From Rhodobiaceae bacterium (lineage in GTDB: Bacteria; Pseudomonadota; Alphaproteobacteria; Rhizobiales; Tepidamorphaceae): a stretch of 41,858 bases of DNA. The notes below the pieces were generated by a model. That model was not told the origin of the DNA. It saw only the letters and a program-made list of their open reading frames with translations, and did no database searches. Of the stretch, positions 24,144 through 33,305 are shown piece after piece. Where the stretch lies: NCBI GenBank assembly GCA_007118805.1, contig SKQW01000240.1, forward strand, positions 1 through 41,858, read 5' to 3'. The position numbers and the translations under genes were made by a program. Numbering within the stretch: the stretch's first letter is position 1; each line of letters starts with the position of its first letter.

Positions 24144-24392
24144 ATGGCGGGCCTAACTGTTCCGCACTTCCACAATACGCCGGGCGTCGAGACGATCCAC
24201 ATCGGCGCCAAGGAGTTCCAGTGCATCGGGGCCAAGCCGCCCTTCGATCATCCCCATGTCTATCTCGACATGGGCGACGAGGACGAGATCATCTGCCCCT
24301 ATTGCTCGACCCATTTCCGGTACGATCCCTCGCTCGGCCCATCGCAGGCGATGCCAGGCGAGTGCACATGGCATTCCGAAGAGGTGGCGTGA
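24144..24392 (+). CDS. CHCC zinc-finger protein (zf-CHCC)
   Basis: An 82-residue protein with the CHCC zinc motif: C27 in FQCIGAKPPFDHPHVYLD, H36 or H38, and C51-P-Y-C54. This matches pfam zf-CHCC, the family of the mitochondrial complex I subunit NDUFS6 (13 kDa-A), which in alphaproteobacteria occurs as a small free protein thought to help respiratory complex I. The start at 24144 (MAGLTV) gives the usual family length, with GAGGGA about ten bases upstream. An FAD monooxygenase gene begins 23 bases after its stop, so they are probably one transcript. No complex I genes are nearby. Confidence 0.88.
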   Translation: MAGLTVPHFHNTPGVETIHIGAKEFQCIGAKPPFDHPHVYLDMGDEDEIICPYCSTHFRYDPSLGPSQAMPGECTWHSEEVA

Positions 24393-24415
24393 CCGCGCGC
24401 CGGGCATAACCCCGC

Positions 24416-25588
24416 ATGGCGCACGCCCGTCACATCGCGATCGCCGGCGGCGGCATTGCTGGGCTGACCGCCGCCCTCGCGCTGGTACGGCGTGGCTTTG
24501 CGGTCACCATCCTCGAACAGGCCGACGCGCTCGAGGAGCTCGGTGCCGGCCTGCAGGTCTCGCCCAATGCCTGGCATGTGCTGGACGGGCTCGGGCTTGC
24601 CGCGCCCTTGACCGCCGCCAGTGCGGCACCGGAGGCGGTCCGCATCCGCTCGGGCCGCGACGGCACGACGCTGACCCGCATGCCGCTGGGCCGCCAGGCG
24701 GAATCGCGGTGGGGGGCACCCTATCGCGTCATCCATCGCGCCGACCTGCAATCCATTCTGGCCGAGGCCGTCACCGAGGCCGGCGCGGAGCTTCGCCTTG
24801 GCAGCCGGATAGCTGAGCTGAGCTGCGCGCCGACCGCTGTCGAGGTTACCCTCGATGACGGGCATCGCATGGGCTTCGATGCGCTGGTCGGCGCCGACGG
24901 GCTGAGATCGCGGGTGCGCGAGCTCATCATCGGCGCGGGTGCGCCCCGGCTGTCGGGCAAGGTGGCCTGGCGCACGACCCTTGCCGCACGCGATCTGGGC
25001 ATTGAGCTGGACCCCGGCGAGACGGGGCTCTGGCTCGGCCGCGACAGCCACCTCGTCCATTACGCGGTGCGCGGCGGCGAGGAGCTCAACATCATCGCCG
25101 TCGTCACCTCGGATTGGCAGGCGCCGGGGTGGAGCGCACCAGGCGAGCCCGCCGAAATCGAAGCCGCCTTCAAGGCCTGGCCGGGGCCGGCACGCGAACT
25201 GGTCGGCGCGCCGCGGAGCTGGCGCCGGTGGGCGCTTGCCGATCGCCCGCCGGATCGGCGCTGGGGCGACGGGCCGGTCACGCTGGTCGGCGATGCGGCC
25301 CACCCCATGCTGCCCTTCCTGGCCCAGGGCGCCGCCATGGGGATCGAGGATGGCTTTGTGTTGGCCGCATGTCTGCGCGGGGCGCCCGGACCAGCGGCTG
25401 GCTTCCGCCGCTACGAATCTCGCCGCATGGCCAGGACCGCGCGGGTCCAGCGCGCCGCCCGCGCCAATGGCGACATCTACCATCTCGGCGGCGTGGCCGC
25501 CCGGGCCCGGGATATGGCCCTGAGACTCCTCGGCGCCGAGCAGCTTATGAGCCGATGGGACTGGCTCTATGGCTGGCGCCCGGACTGA
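24416..25588 (+). CDS. FAD-dependent monooxygenase (salicylate hydroxylase/UbiH-like)
   Basis: A 390-residue class A flavin monooxygenase without the C-terminal thioredoxin-like domain of the enzyme at 15174-16784. Key motifs are AIAGGGIAGLTAALALVRRG near the N-terminus, the Asp-Gly segment LVGADGLRSRVRE, and LVGDAAHPMLPFLAQGAAMGIEDG with the GD motif. The HADLQ-like segment IHRADLQSILAEAV also fits. Proteins of this type hydroxylate aromatic acids or quinone precursors with NAD(P)H; the substrate cannot be read from sequence. Co-transcription with the CHCC zinc-finger gene is likely from the short gap. Confidence 0.88.
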   Translation: MAHARHIAIAGGGIAGLTAALALVRRGFAVTILEQADALEELGAGLQVSPNAWHVLDGLGLAAPLTAASAAPEAVRIRSGRDGTTLTRMPLGRQAESRWGAPYRVIHRADLQSILAEAVTEAGAELRLGSRIAELSCAPTAVEVTLDDGHRMGFDALVGADGLRSRVRELIIGAGAPRLSGKVAWRTTLAARDLGIELDPGETGLWLGRDSHLVHYAVRGGEELNIIAVVTSDWQAPGWSAPGEPAEIEAAFKAWPGPARELVGAPRSWRRWALADRPPDRRWGDGPVTLVGDAAHPMLPFLAQGAAMGIEDGFVLAACLRGAPGPAAGFRRYESRRMARTARVQRAARANGDIYHLGGVAARARDMALRLLGAEQLMSRWDWLYGWRPD

Positions 25589-25656
25589 GAGCTGGACGAC
25601 AGCCTGGAAACCTTCCGCCCTCTCTCGCGTTCAGATGGGAGAGGAACGCAGATCAG

Positions 25657-27153
25657 ATGACGCTGCATAGTTCGGACCCTCCCGGTCATAGTTTGCCGCA
25701 TCCGAATACCTCAACCCTCGCGGGCTTTCTTCGCCGCGGTGAGGTGTTGAGGGGGTTACCTATTGCGGCGCGATACGCGATCGCCGCGGCGATCGTGCTT
25801 GCGTGCTTCGCCATCCGCTACGCCCTCGACGACATCTATCGCGAACCGTATCTCATCTTCCTTATTGGCGTTATCTTGGTCTCGTTTGTCCTTGATCGTG
25901 GATCTGGATTCGTCGCAACGGCGCTCAGCGCCTTGGTGGTCATATACTTCTTCAACGTGCCAAGGGGCAGCTTTGCATTTTTGAGCGTCGGTCAGTTTCT
26001 CGGGCTGAGCCTCTTCGTCGCCGTCGGCCTGCTGGCAGCGACGGCGATCGAGACGCTTCGCTTGGCAGTTGAAGATCTCGCCATAGCAACTCAAGAGCTC
26101 TCGGACAGCCGCCGGCAGCTCGGATCCAGTCTCAGCATTCTGGAAACCGTGCTGGAATGCAGCCCCGATCCGCTCTTCGTCAGGGACACCGACGGCCGTC
26201 TGAAGCGGGTGAACTCGGCCGGGGCCGACCTACTGGGTGCCGACGCCAACGCGATCATTGGCAAGCGCGTCGCCGACTTCCTGCCCCGCAAGCAGGCTCA
26301 GCAGCTGGAAGCTCTAGACCGAAAGGTCCTTGAAACCGAGGAATCGGTGACCTGCGAGCACCAGCTCTCCAGAATCGGGACGGGCGATAACCCCCGCTGG
26401 ATGCAGACCACAAAGGCGCCTTGGTACGGCCCCGACCGCAGCCTGTTGGGAGTCGTTGAGATTACGCGGGACATCCATGAGCACCGACAGGCCCAGGAGG
26501 CCTTGAAGGCGACGAGCGCGCAAAAGGACATCCTCCTTCACGACTTGAACCACCGTGTGAAGAATCATCTTCAGTCCATCATGTCGACGTTTTCAATGAG
26601 TCTGCGCGACATCGAGGACCCGGCGGCGAGAAGCGCAATCCAGGGGGCGCAGTCGCGCCTGTCGGTTCTGGCCCGCGTATATGATCGCCTGCGGCTGAGG
26701 GATGAAGGCGAAGCCGTTGTCAACATAAGAGATTTCGTCAACGGCCTGTGCTCGGATTTGCAACCGGCGCTGATCGGCCTGCAACCGCTGGCACTGAATC
26801 TGCGGGTCGAACCCATCCACCTGGAGCTGGGACGCGCGGTCCCGATCGGTCTCATTGTCAATGAGGCGCTGACCAATTCGGTGAAATACGGCTTCCCCGA
26901 CGAGGCGGCCGGCAACATCACCGTCCTGTTCGAGCGGCGCGGCGACCGGCTCCATCTGGAGATCAGCGACGACGGGGTTGGAATGCCATCCGAGGACCGG
27001 CGGACCGGAATAGGATCGCGCCTGATCCGCGCACTGTGCCAACAGCTCGAAGGCACCGTCGACTGGGACGGGCCGCCGGGCACCTCGGTGATCGTCACCT
27101 TCCCCTTGGCTGGCTCGCGTGCCGACTGCGATCCCCATACGGCAAACGGCTGA
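25657..27153 (+). CDS. Orphan sensor histidine kinase, DUF4118-PAS-HisKA_2-HATPase
   Basis: A 498-residue membrane histidine kinase. Four hydrophobic segments (about 38-130) resemble the DUF4118 membrane module of KdpD. A coiled linker leads to a PAS domain (about 155-275), then a HisKA_2 dimerisation domain with phosphoacceptor H299 in LLHDLNHRVKNHLQS, and an ATPase domain with N402 in IVNEALTNSVKYGF, a G1 box DDGVGMP and G2 RTGIGSRLI. HisKA_2/HWE kinases often drive the general stress response (PhyR-type) or light sensing in alphaproteobacteria. No response regulator is adjacent, so the partner is elsewhere. The start at 25657 has GAGAGGA upstream; the in-frame extension before it lies inside the previous gene. 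The PAS has no obvious flavin-binding Cys motif, so the signal is unknown. Confidence 0.92.
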   Translation: MTLHSSDPPGHSLPHPNTSTLAGFLRRGEVLRGLPIAARYAIAAAIVLACFAIRYALDDIYREPYLIFLIGVILVSFVLDRGSGFVATALSALVVIYFFNVPRGSFAFLSVGQFLGLSLFVAVGLLAATAIETLRLAVEDLAIATQELSDSRRQLGSSLSILETVLECSPDPLFVRDTDGRLKRVNSAGADLLGADANAIIGKRVADFLPRKQAQQLEALDRKVLETEESVTCEHQLSRIGTGDNPRWMQTTKAPWYGPDRSLLGVVEITRDIHEHRQAQEALKATSAQKDILLHDLNHRVKNHLQSIMSTFSMSLRDIEDPAARSAIQGAQSRLSVLARVYDRLRLRDEGEAVVNIRDFVNGLCSDLQPALIGLQPLALNLRVEPIHLELGRAVPIGLIVNEALTNSVKYGFPDEAAGNITVLFERRGDRLHLEISDDGVGMPSEDRRTGIGSRLIRALCQQLEGTVDWDGPPGTSVIVTFPLAGSRADCDPHTANG

Positions 27154-27240
27154 GCCGGGCGGCAGCGGACCGGTTCCCCTGCGGCCATGAACGGGTTATT
27201 CGATAGCCTGAATACACAAAGCCCGAGGACGCGACAGGCA

Positions 27241-28056
27241 ATGAGCAAATCCAGCACCGTGACGATCGGCCCTGCGCCGAAGCTCTGTGTCGAGTTCGCC
27301 GGCGCCGGCGAGTTGCTCGTCTTCATGCATGGGGTTGGCGGCAATCGCACCAACTGGCGCGATCAGCTTCCGGTATTCGGCGCGCATTTCACCGCCGCGG
27401 CCTGGGACGCGCGAGGCTACGGAGACTCCGAGGACTATGACGGTCCCCTCAACTTCAAGGATTTCGCCGACGACCTCGTTCGGGTCCTCGATCATTTCGG
27501 CGCCACGCGCGCCCATATCGCGGGCCTGTCAATGGGCGGCCGGATCGCCATGGATTTCGCCGTGCGCTACCCCGACAGGGTGCGCACCCTGACCCTGGTC
27601 GACACCCATCCGGGCTTTTCGGGGCTCAGCGAGGAGGACAAGAACGAGTTCGTGCGGCTGCGCAAGGAACCGCTGGAGGCCGGCAAGGAGCCGCGCGACA
27701 TCGCCGAGCCCATCGCCCGTACCCTCGTCGGCCCCAATGCCTCAGAGCAGGCCCTCCGGCGCTTGGTCGACAGCATGGCGGCTCTTCACAAACACAGCTA
27801 TATCAAGGCCGTGGAAGCGACTATTCGGACCGAACGTCAGCAAGGCCTAGAGGGCATCGCAGTCCCGACGCATGTGATTGTCGGGGCCGAAGACAGGCTG
27901 ACACCGCCAGAGGTCGCCCGCGACATCGCCGCGACGATACCCAATGCCCGACTGACCATTATCGACGACGCCGGACACCTTCCCAACATCGAGCGCCCCG
28001 AGGCGTTCGACAAGGCCGCCCTGGAATTCCTGCTGGAGCACAAGGCGGTAGATTGA
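27241..28056 (+). CDS. Alpha/beta hydrolase, enol-lactonase-like
   Basis: A 271-residue cytosolic hydrolase resembling 3-oxoadipate enol-lactonase (PcaD) and relatives. Motifs are VFMHGVGGNRTNW (oxyanion), AWDARGYGDSEDY, the nucleophile elbow IAGLSMGGRIAMDFAVRYPDRV, the acid in VGAEDRLTPP, and the His in DDAGHLPNIERPE. The start at 27241 (MSKSSTVTIG) is preferred over an upstream Met at 27187, whose extension is atypical. No other catechol or protocatechuate pathway gene is nearby, so a general esterase or lactonase is as likely as a PcaD role. Confidence 0.86.
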   Translation: MSKSSTVTIGPAPKLCVEFAGAGELLVFMHGVGGNRTNWRDQLPVFGAHFTAAAWDARGYGDSEDYDGPLNFKDFADDLVRVLDHFGATRAHIAGLSMGGRIAMDFAVRYPDRVRTLTLVDTHPGFSGLSEEDKNEFVRLRKEPLEAGKEPRDIAEPIARTLVGPNASEQALRRLVDSMAALHKHSYIKAVEATIRTERQQGLEGIAVPTHVIVGAEDRLTPPEVARDIAATIPNARLTIIDDAGHLPNIERPEAFDKAALEFLLEHKAVD

Positions 28057-28141
28057 CCGCGCGCCGAGCTATCCCGGCCAAGTGGCCTGATTCGCGGTGC
28101 AGGCTGGGCAGATGCCCCCGGGGACGTTAGATTGTTCAGCC

Positions 28142-29581
28142 ATGGGCGCGAGGAATCCACATCCTGGCAGTGTCGGTAAGCGGCTCGCACGCGTTGCGGC
28201 GTGGGGGCTTGTTGCGCTTACCGGGCTGCTTCTCACCATGCTGCCCAACGCCGCGCAGCCCGAGCGCACGGCCGTGGTCATGCACATCGATGGCGCCATC
28301 GGTCCGGCGATCACCGATTACGTCAATCGGGGGCTCGCCCATGCCCAGGAGCGCAACGCCGCCATTGTCGTGATCCGGATGGATACGCCGGGCGGGCTCG
28401 ATACCTCCATGCGCAATATAATCAGGGAAATCCTGGCCTCGCCGATTCCTGTCGCCACCTTCGTCCACCCCAGCGGCGCGCGGGCAGCCAGCGCCGGAAC
28501 CTATATCCTGTATGCCAGCCATATCGCGGCGATGGCGCCGGGAACCAATCTCGGCGCCGCAACGCCGGTGCAGGTCGGCGGTGGCGGCGGCCTGCCTTTC
28601 GGGCAGCAGGAAGAAGATGACAGCAACAACAACGACAACGACGAAAGCAATGACGACAATGGCGAGGAGACCCAGCGCACCGGGCCGCAGAACGCCATGG
28701 AGGCCAAGGTCATAAACGATGCGGTGGCCTATATTCGCGGCCTGGCCGAAATGCGCGAGCGCAATGCCGATTGGGCTGAGCGGGCGGTGCGCGAAGCGGT
28801 CAGCCTGTCATCCTCCGACGCGGCGGATCAGAACGTCGTCGATTTCGTGGCGCGCGACGTCACCGAGGTGCTCGACCTGGCCCATGGCCGCACGGTGACG
28901 GTCACCAATGAGGACGTTACGCTGGATACCGAGAATCTCGCCGTGGAGGCATTCGACCCGGATTGGCGCACCCAGTTCCTGCAGACCATCACCAATCCAA
29001 ACGTCGCGCTGATCCTGATGATGATCGGGATCTACGGGCTGATCTTCGAGTTCATGAATCCCGGCGCCCTGGTACCCGGCACGATCGGCGCCATCTGCCT
29101 CCTGATCGGCCTGTACTCGCTGGCGATCCTGCCGCTGAACTATGCCGGCGCGGCGCTGATGCTTCTGGGCATCGGGCTGATGGTCGCGGAAGCCTTCGCA
29201 CCCTCCTTCGGAATAATGGGCATCGGTGGCGCCATCGCCTTCATACTCGGATCCATGATCCTGATGGACCCGAATGTGCCGGGCTTCCAGCTTGCCTGGC
29301 CGGTCATCGCGACGATCGCGGTTACGACGCTGGCCTTCAGTCTCATTGTAGTGCGCATGGCCTGGACCTCGCATCGACGCGGTGTGGTTAGTGGACGCGA
29401 GCATATGACCGGAGCGCCCGGAAAGGTTCTGGACTGGCGCAGAGGCTCCGGACATGTTTTCGTGCAGGGCGAGCGCTGGCAGGCCGTGTCGAGCGTGCCG
29501 CTGAAAAGGGGACAACCGGTCAAGGTGGTCGGGGTTGACGGACTCACACTGCAGGTGACGCCAGAGGACGACGACAACTAG
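28142..29581 (+). CDS. NfeD-family membrane serine protease (full-length, ClpP-class)
   Basis: A 479-residue protein. It starts with a signal-anchor (about 17-36). A ClpP-like serine protease domain has S117 in [13 protein letters not shown] and K189 in [17 protein letters not shown] as the Ser-Lys dyad. About four membrane helices (about 283-405) and a C-terminal OB-fold NfeD domain (about 425-475, ending [15 protein letters not shown]) follow. Between the dyad residues lies an acidic Asp/Asn/Glu-rich insert (about 155-180). The start is set at the ATG at 28142. The slipin gene follows after 29 bases; NfeD proteases of this class are known to work with their SPFH partner, and in archaea cleave a hydrophobic stomatin tail. 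Both should lie in the inner membrane. Confidence 0.92.
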   Translation: MGARNPHPGSVGKRLARVAAWGLVALTGLLLTMLPNAAQPERTAVVMHIDGAIGPAITDYVNRGLAHAQERNAAIVVIRMDTPGGLDTSMRNIIREILASPIPVATFVHPSGARAASAGTYILYASHIAAMAPGTNLGAATPVQVGGGGGLPFGQQEEDDSNNNDNDESNDDNGEETQRTGPQNAMEAKVINDAVAYIRGLAEMRERNADWAERAVREAVSLSSSDAADQNVVDFVARDVTEVLDLAHGRTVTVTNEDVTLDTENLAVEAFDPDWRTQFLQTITNPNVALILMMIGIYGLIFEFMNPGALVPGTIGAICLLIGLYSLAILPLNYAGAALMLLGIGLMVAEAFAPSFGIMGIGGAIAFILGSMILMDPNVPGFQLAWPVIATIAVTTLAFSLIVVRMAWTSHRRGVVSGREHMTGAPGKVLDWRRGSGHVFVQGERWQAVSSVPLKRGQPVKVVGVDGLTLQVTPEDDDN

Positions 29582-29610
29582 GCCGCATAGAGCTGACGGA
29601 GGGACGTGCA

Positions 29611-30372
29611 ATGCTCGACAATCTGGCCTTATATCTCCCGATCATCGTCATTATCGTCCTGTTCCTCGCAGCGGCGATCAAGATCCTGCGAGAGTATGAG
29701 CGGGGCGTCATCTTCACGCTCGGCCGGTTCACCGGCGTCAAGGGGCCGGGCCTGATCATCCTGATCCCCTACATCCAGCAGATGGTGCGCGTCGACTTGC
29801 GGATGATCGTGCTCGACGTGCCCACCCAGGATGTCATCTCGCGGGACAACGTCTCGGTGCGGGTTAGCGCCGTCATCTATTTCCGAGTGGTCGATCCCGA
29901 GCGCGCCACCATTCAGGTCGAGAACTTCATGCAGGCCACCAGCGAGCTGTCGCAGACCACCCTGCGATCGGTGCTCGGCAAGCACGACCTCGACGAGATG
30001 CTGGCTGAGCGCGACAAGCTCAACAACGACATCCAGGAGATCCTCGACAGCCACACCGACGCCTGGGGCATCAAGGTTGCCAATGTCGAGATCAAGCACG
30101 TCGACATCGACCAGTCGATGATCCGCGCCATCGCCCGCCAGGCCGAGGCCGAGCGCGAACGGCGGGCGAAGATCATCAACGCCGAGGGCGAGCAGCAGGC
30201 CGCTGCAAAGCTTCTCGAAGCCGCCGAGATCCTCGGCCAGAAGCCCGAGGCCATGCAGTTGCGCTATCTAAGCACCCTGGCCTTCATCGGCGGCGAGCAG
30301 AACTCGACCGTTGTCTTCCCCTTCCCGGTCGAGTTCAGCCAGTTGCTCAGGGCCGCGGCCAGCGACAAGTAG
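29611..30372 (+). CDS. Slipin, SPFH/stomatin-like membrane protein
   Basis: A 253-residue protein with an N-terminal membrane helix (about 8-27), the SPFH domain ([52 protein letters not shown]), and a C-terminal coiled coil ([30 protein letters not shown]). It oligomerises in membranes and belongs to the stomatin/slipin group, not flotillin. GGAGGG precedes the ATG. Its gene follows the NfeD protease gene, the standard partner, and it is probably the protease's scaffold or substrate. The recJ gene converges from the other strand 30 bases after the stop, and no clear terminator is seen in that gap. Confidence 0.94.
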   Translation: MLDNLALYLPIIVIIVLFLAAAIKILREYERGVIFTLGRFTGVKGPGLIILIPYIQQMVRVDLRMIVLDVPTQDVISRDNVSVRVSAVIYFRVVDPERATIQVENFMQATSELSQTTLRSVLGKHDLDEMLAERDKLNNDIQEILDSHTDAWGIKVANVEIKHVDIDQSMIRAIARQAEAERERRAKIINAEGEQQAAAKLLEAAEILGQKPEAMQLRYLSTLAFIGGEQNSTVVFPFPVEFSQLLRAAASDK

Positions 30373-30402
30373 GTCGGCATATCGCAGGTCGCCGGCAACA
30401 GG

Positions 30403-32235
30403 CTATCGAACCGGCGCCGGCATCGCCACGTCGCGCAGATGGAGGCAGACCTCCTCGCGCCCGTTCCAGCGGTCGATTCGCAGAACGCCGGCGGCGTGGA
30501 GCGCAACGTCGCGGCTGCCCTGCAAGGCGGCGCCGAGCGCGGTATCCCCGGCACGAAAGGCGATTGCCTTCACGCGGCCGCCATCGGCCGTGGAGAAGGC
30601 GCATCGGATATGCCCCTGCTCTGTCACCTTGACGAAGCTGAGACGATGGGCCGGCAGGGCGATGACGGGCTCCGGATTGCCGGCCCCGAACGGCCCGGCC
30701 GCCTCCAGCGCCTTGATGAGGTCGATCCGGGCGCCCGAGGCTGTCAGCGCCCCGTCGATCGTGAGGTGGGAGACCGTCGAGGCGGCGACATCGGGGGCAA
30801 GCCGCGCCTCCATGAACGCGGTCAGCTCATCGAGGCGGGCACGATCGACCGTCAACCCGGCCGCCATGGCGTGGCCACCGCCCTTGCGGAGGATGCCGTC
30901 CCGCACCGCCGCGCGCACCGCCGCGCCGAGATCGACGCCGGCTATCGAGCGGCCGGAGCCGCTGCCGAGCCCGTCGGGACCGAAAGCGATGGCGAATGCC
31001 GGGCGCTGGTAGCGCTCCTTCAGCCGCGCGGCAACAAGGCCGACAATGCCGGGATGCCAGTCGGCCTCGGAATGGGCCACGAGTACGCTCCTTGTCTCGC
31101 CTTCTCCGCGGGCTTCGACGGCGGCCAGCGCCTCCTCCACGGCTCTGGCTTCGATCTCCTGGCGTTCCCGGTTCAGAGAATCGAGCGTCGCGGCCAGGGT
31201 CCCGGCCTGCCGATGGTCGTCGCACAGCAGAAGCTGCACACCGAGCGCGGCGTCCCCGATCCGCCCGCCGGCATTGATGCGGGGGCCCAGCATGAAACCG
31301 AGATGGTAGCAATCGACCGGGCCATTGACCCGCGCGGCATCGGCGAGCGCGGCCAGCCCCACCGCCTGGCGCTGCCGCATGACCTGCAACCCCTTGCGCA
31401 CATAGGCCCGGTTGAGACCGGTAAGCGGCACGACGTCGGCAACCGTGCCAAGCGCGACCAGATCGAGCCACGCCATGAGGTCGGGCTCGGACCGGTTCGG
31501 GCCATACCAGCCGGCCTGCCTCAGGGCGCGGGCGGTGGCCACGACAAGCAGGAAGGCGACCCCGACGGCGGCGAGATGCCCCTGCCCGCTCAGATCGTCC
31601 GCCCGGTTCGGATTGACGACCGCCAAAGCCGGCGGCAGCGCATCCTCCATCTGGTGATGGTCGACGACCAACACCTCGACTCCGAGGCCGGCGGCATGGG
31701 CCAGTGCCTCATGGCTGGCTGAGCCGCAATCGACCGTGATTAGAAGCTGCGCCCCGCCGGCGGCAAGGGCCTCCACGGCTTCCGGATTGGGCCCGTAGCC
31801 CTCCGCCACGCGGTCGGGAATGTGAATATGCGGCGCGATCCCGTGCCATCTGAGGAACCGGGCCAGCAAGGCCGACGATGTCGCACCGTCCACGTCGTAA
31901 TCGCCGAGAATTGCGACCTCTTCGCCGGCCCGGATCGCGGCGGCCAGCCGCGCCGCTGCCGCATCCATGTCGCTCAGCGCCGAGGGGTCGGGCATCAGGG
32001 CCCGTAAGGAGGGGTCGAGATAGGCGGCGACGGCATCGCTCCCTATGCCCCGGCCGGCCACCACCCGGGCCAGGAGGTCGGGAAGGTCATGGCGCTGGGA
32101 GATGGCAAGCGCCTGATTTTGGGCCGCCCGGTCAAGCCGGTCCACCCAGCGACGTCCGGTCACCGACCGGCTCACGTTAAGGAACGCGCGCTCGGCAGGC
32201 GCCGCCAAACCGATACCCTCCGTGGCTGAACTCAC
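30403..32235 (-). CDS. recJ: Single-stranded-DNA exonuclease RecJ
   Basis: A 610-residue cytosolic 5' to 3' exonuclease acting on single-stranded DNA in recombination and mismatch repair. The DHH-family metal motifs are visible: LGDYDVDGATSSALLARFL, ITVDCGS and VVDHHQMEDALP, with LGPRINAGGRIGDA later (DHHA1 entry). The C-terminal OB-like domain contains WNGREEVCLHLRDVAMP. It starts with GTG at 32235 behind GGGAGGGG. It is the last gene of the run lipoprotein, aminotransferase, hom, glpX, recJ, with 69 bases to glpX. The slipin gene converges on its 3' end. Confidence 0.96.
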   Translation of the reverse strand: MSSATEGIGLAAPAERAFLNVSRSVTGRRWVDRLDRAAQNQALAISQRHDLPDLLARVVAGRGIGSDAVAAYLDPSLRALMPDPSALSDMDAAAARLAAAIRAGEEVAILGDYDVDGATSSALLARFLRWHGIAPHIHIPDRVAEGYGPNPEAVEALAAGGAQLLITVDCGSASHEALAHAAGLGVEVLVVDHHQMEDALPPALAVVNPNRADDLSGQGHLAAVGVAFLLVVATARALRQAGWYGPNRSEPDLMAWLDLVALGTVADVVPLTGLNRAYVRKGLQVMRQRQAVGLAALADAARVNGPVDCYHLGFMLGPRINAGGRIGDAALGVQLLLCDDHRQAGTLAATLDSLNRERQEIEARAVEEALAAVEARGEGETRSVLVAHSEADWHPGIVGLVAARLKERYQRPAFAIAFGPDGLGSGSGRSIAGVDLGAAVRAAVRDGILRKGGGHAMAAGLTVDRARLDELTAFMEARLAPDVAASTVSHLTIDGALTASGARIDLIKALEAAGPFGAGNPEPVIALPAHRLSFVKVTEQGHIRCAFSTADGGRVKAIAFRAGDTALGAALQGSRDVALHAAGVLRIDRWNGREEVCLHLRDVAMPAPVR

Positions 32236-32304
32236 GACATCCCCTCCCGCGCGGGTGAGCGGAGGACTGCTCCTATATCAGGCTGACCTCAGTGCCCTTC
32301 GGCA

Positions 32305-33294
32305 CTACTCGAACTTGTCGAGCGCGCTGTGCTTGGCCTTGATCCAGCGCACTGTATGGGTCGATGAGCGCATCACGAGGGTCTCCGTCGTTATCTCGCC
32401 CTTGCCGAACCTGACACCCGAGAGCAGGTTGCCGTCGGTCACCCCGGTCGCGGCGAACACCACGTCCCCGCTGGCCATGTCCTCCATGTCGTATTTGCGG
32501 TCGAAGTCGCTTACCCCCATCGCCGCGGCCCGCTTGCGCTTTTCGTCGGTATCGATGACCAGACGGCCCTGCATCTGGCCGCCGATGCAGCGCAGCGCAG
32601 CCGCCGCCAGCACCCCCTCCGGGGCGCCGCCGATGCCGAGATAGATGTCGATGCCGGTTTCCTCGGGCGTCGTGGTATGGATGATCCCGGCAATATCGCC
32701 GTCGCCGATGAGCCGAATCCCGGCGCCAGCGCTGCGCACCTGCTCGATGATTGTGGCATGGCGCGGCCGGTCGAGAATGCATGCCGTGATCTCGCCCACA
32801 GGGACGCCCTTGGCCTTGGCGAGCGCCTTGAGGTTGTCGGCCGGCGAGGCGTCGAGGTCGACGAGGCCCGGAGGGTAGCCGCCCCCGATGCCGATCTTGT
32901 CCATGTAGATGTCGGGGGCGTTGAGCAGGCTTCCGGCCTCCGCCATGGCGATCACGGCCAGCGAATTCGGCTGGTCCTTGGCGCAGATCGTCGTTCCCTC
33001 GAGTGGATCGAGCGCGATGTCGACCTCCATGCCCTCACCGGTGCCAACCTCCTCGCCGATATACAGCATCGGCGCCTCGTCGCGCTCGCCTTCGCCGATG
33101 CGCACCACACCGCGTATCGGCAGCCGGTTGAGCTCGCGTCGCATGGCGTCAACCGCCGCCTGATCCGCCGCATTTTCGTCCCCGCGCCCGCGAAGCCGGG
33201 CGGCGGCGACAGCGGCGCGCTCGGTAACGCGGACGATCTCCAGCGTCAGGATGCGATCGAGCACCGGCTTGGCCTCGGCTTTGGCTTTGTTCAT
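32305..33294 (-). CDS. glpX: Class II fructose-1,6-bisphosphatase
   Basis: A 329-residue cytosolic enzyme hydrolysing fructose-1,6-bisphosphate to fructose-6-phosphate, a gluconeogenic step. GlpX signatures are NAADQAAVDAMRRELN, GVVRIGEGERDEAPMLYIGE and the metal-binding VDIALDPLEGTT, plus the substrate region IYLGIGGAPEGVLAAAALRCIGGQMQGRL. AGGGAGG lies upstream of the ATG at 33294. It is 11 bases from the hom stop, so it is transcribed with hom. The pairing with homoserine dehydrogenase, aminotransferase and recJ appears to be a conserved alphaproteobacterial order rather than a single pathway. Confidence 0.96.
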   Translation of the reverse strand: MNKAKAEAKPVLDRILTLEIVRVTERAAVAAARLRGRGDENAADQAAVDAMRRELNRLPIRGVVRIGEGERDEAPMLYIGEEVGTGEGMEVDIALDPLEGTTICAKDQPNSLAVIAMAEAGSLLNAPDIYMDKIGIGGGYPPGLVDLDASPADNLKALAKAKGVPVGEITACILDRPRHATIIEQVRSAGAGIRLIGDGDIAGIIHTTTPEETGIDIYLGIGGAPEGVLAAAALRCIGGQMQGRLVIDTDEKRKRAAAMGVSDFDRKYDMEDMASGDVVFAATGVTDGNLLSGVRFGKGEITTETLVMRSSTHTVRWIKAKHSALDKFE

Positions 33295-33305
33295 GCTTCG
33301 CCTCC

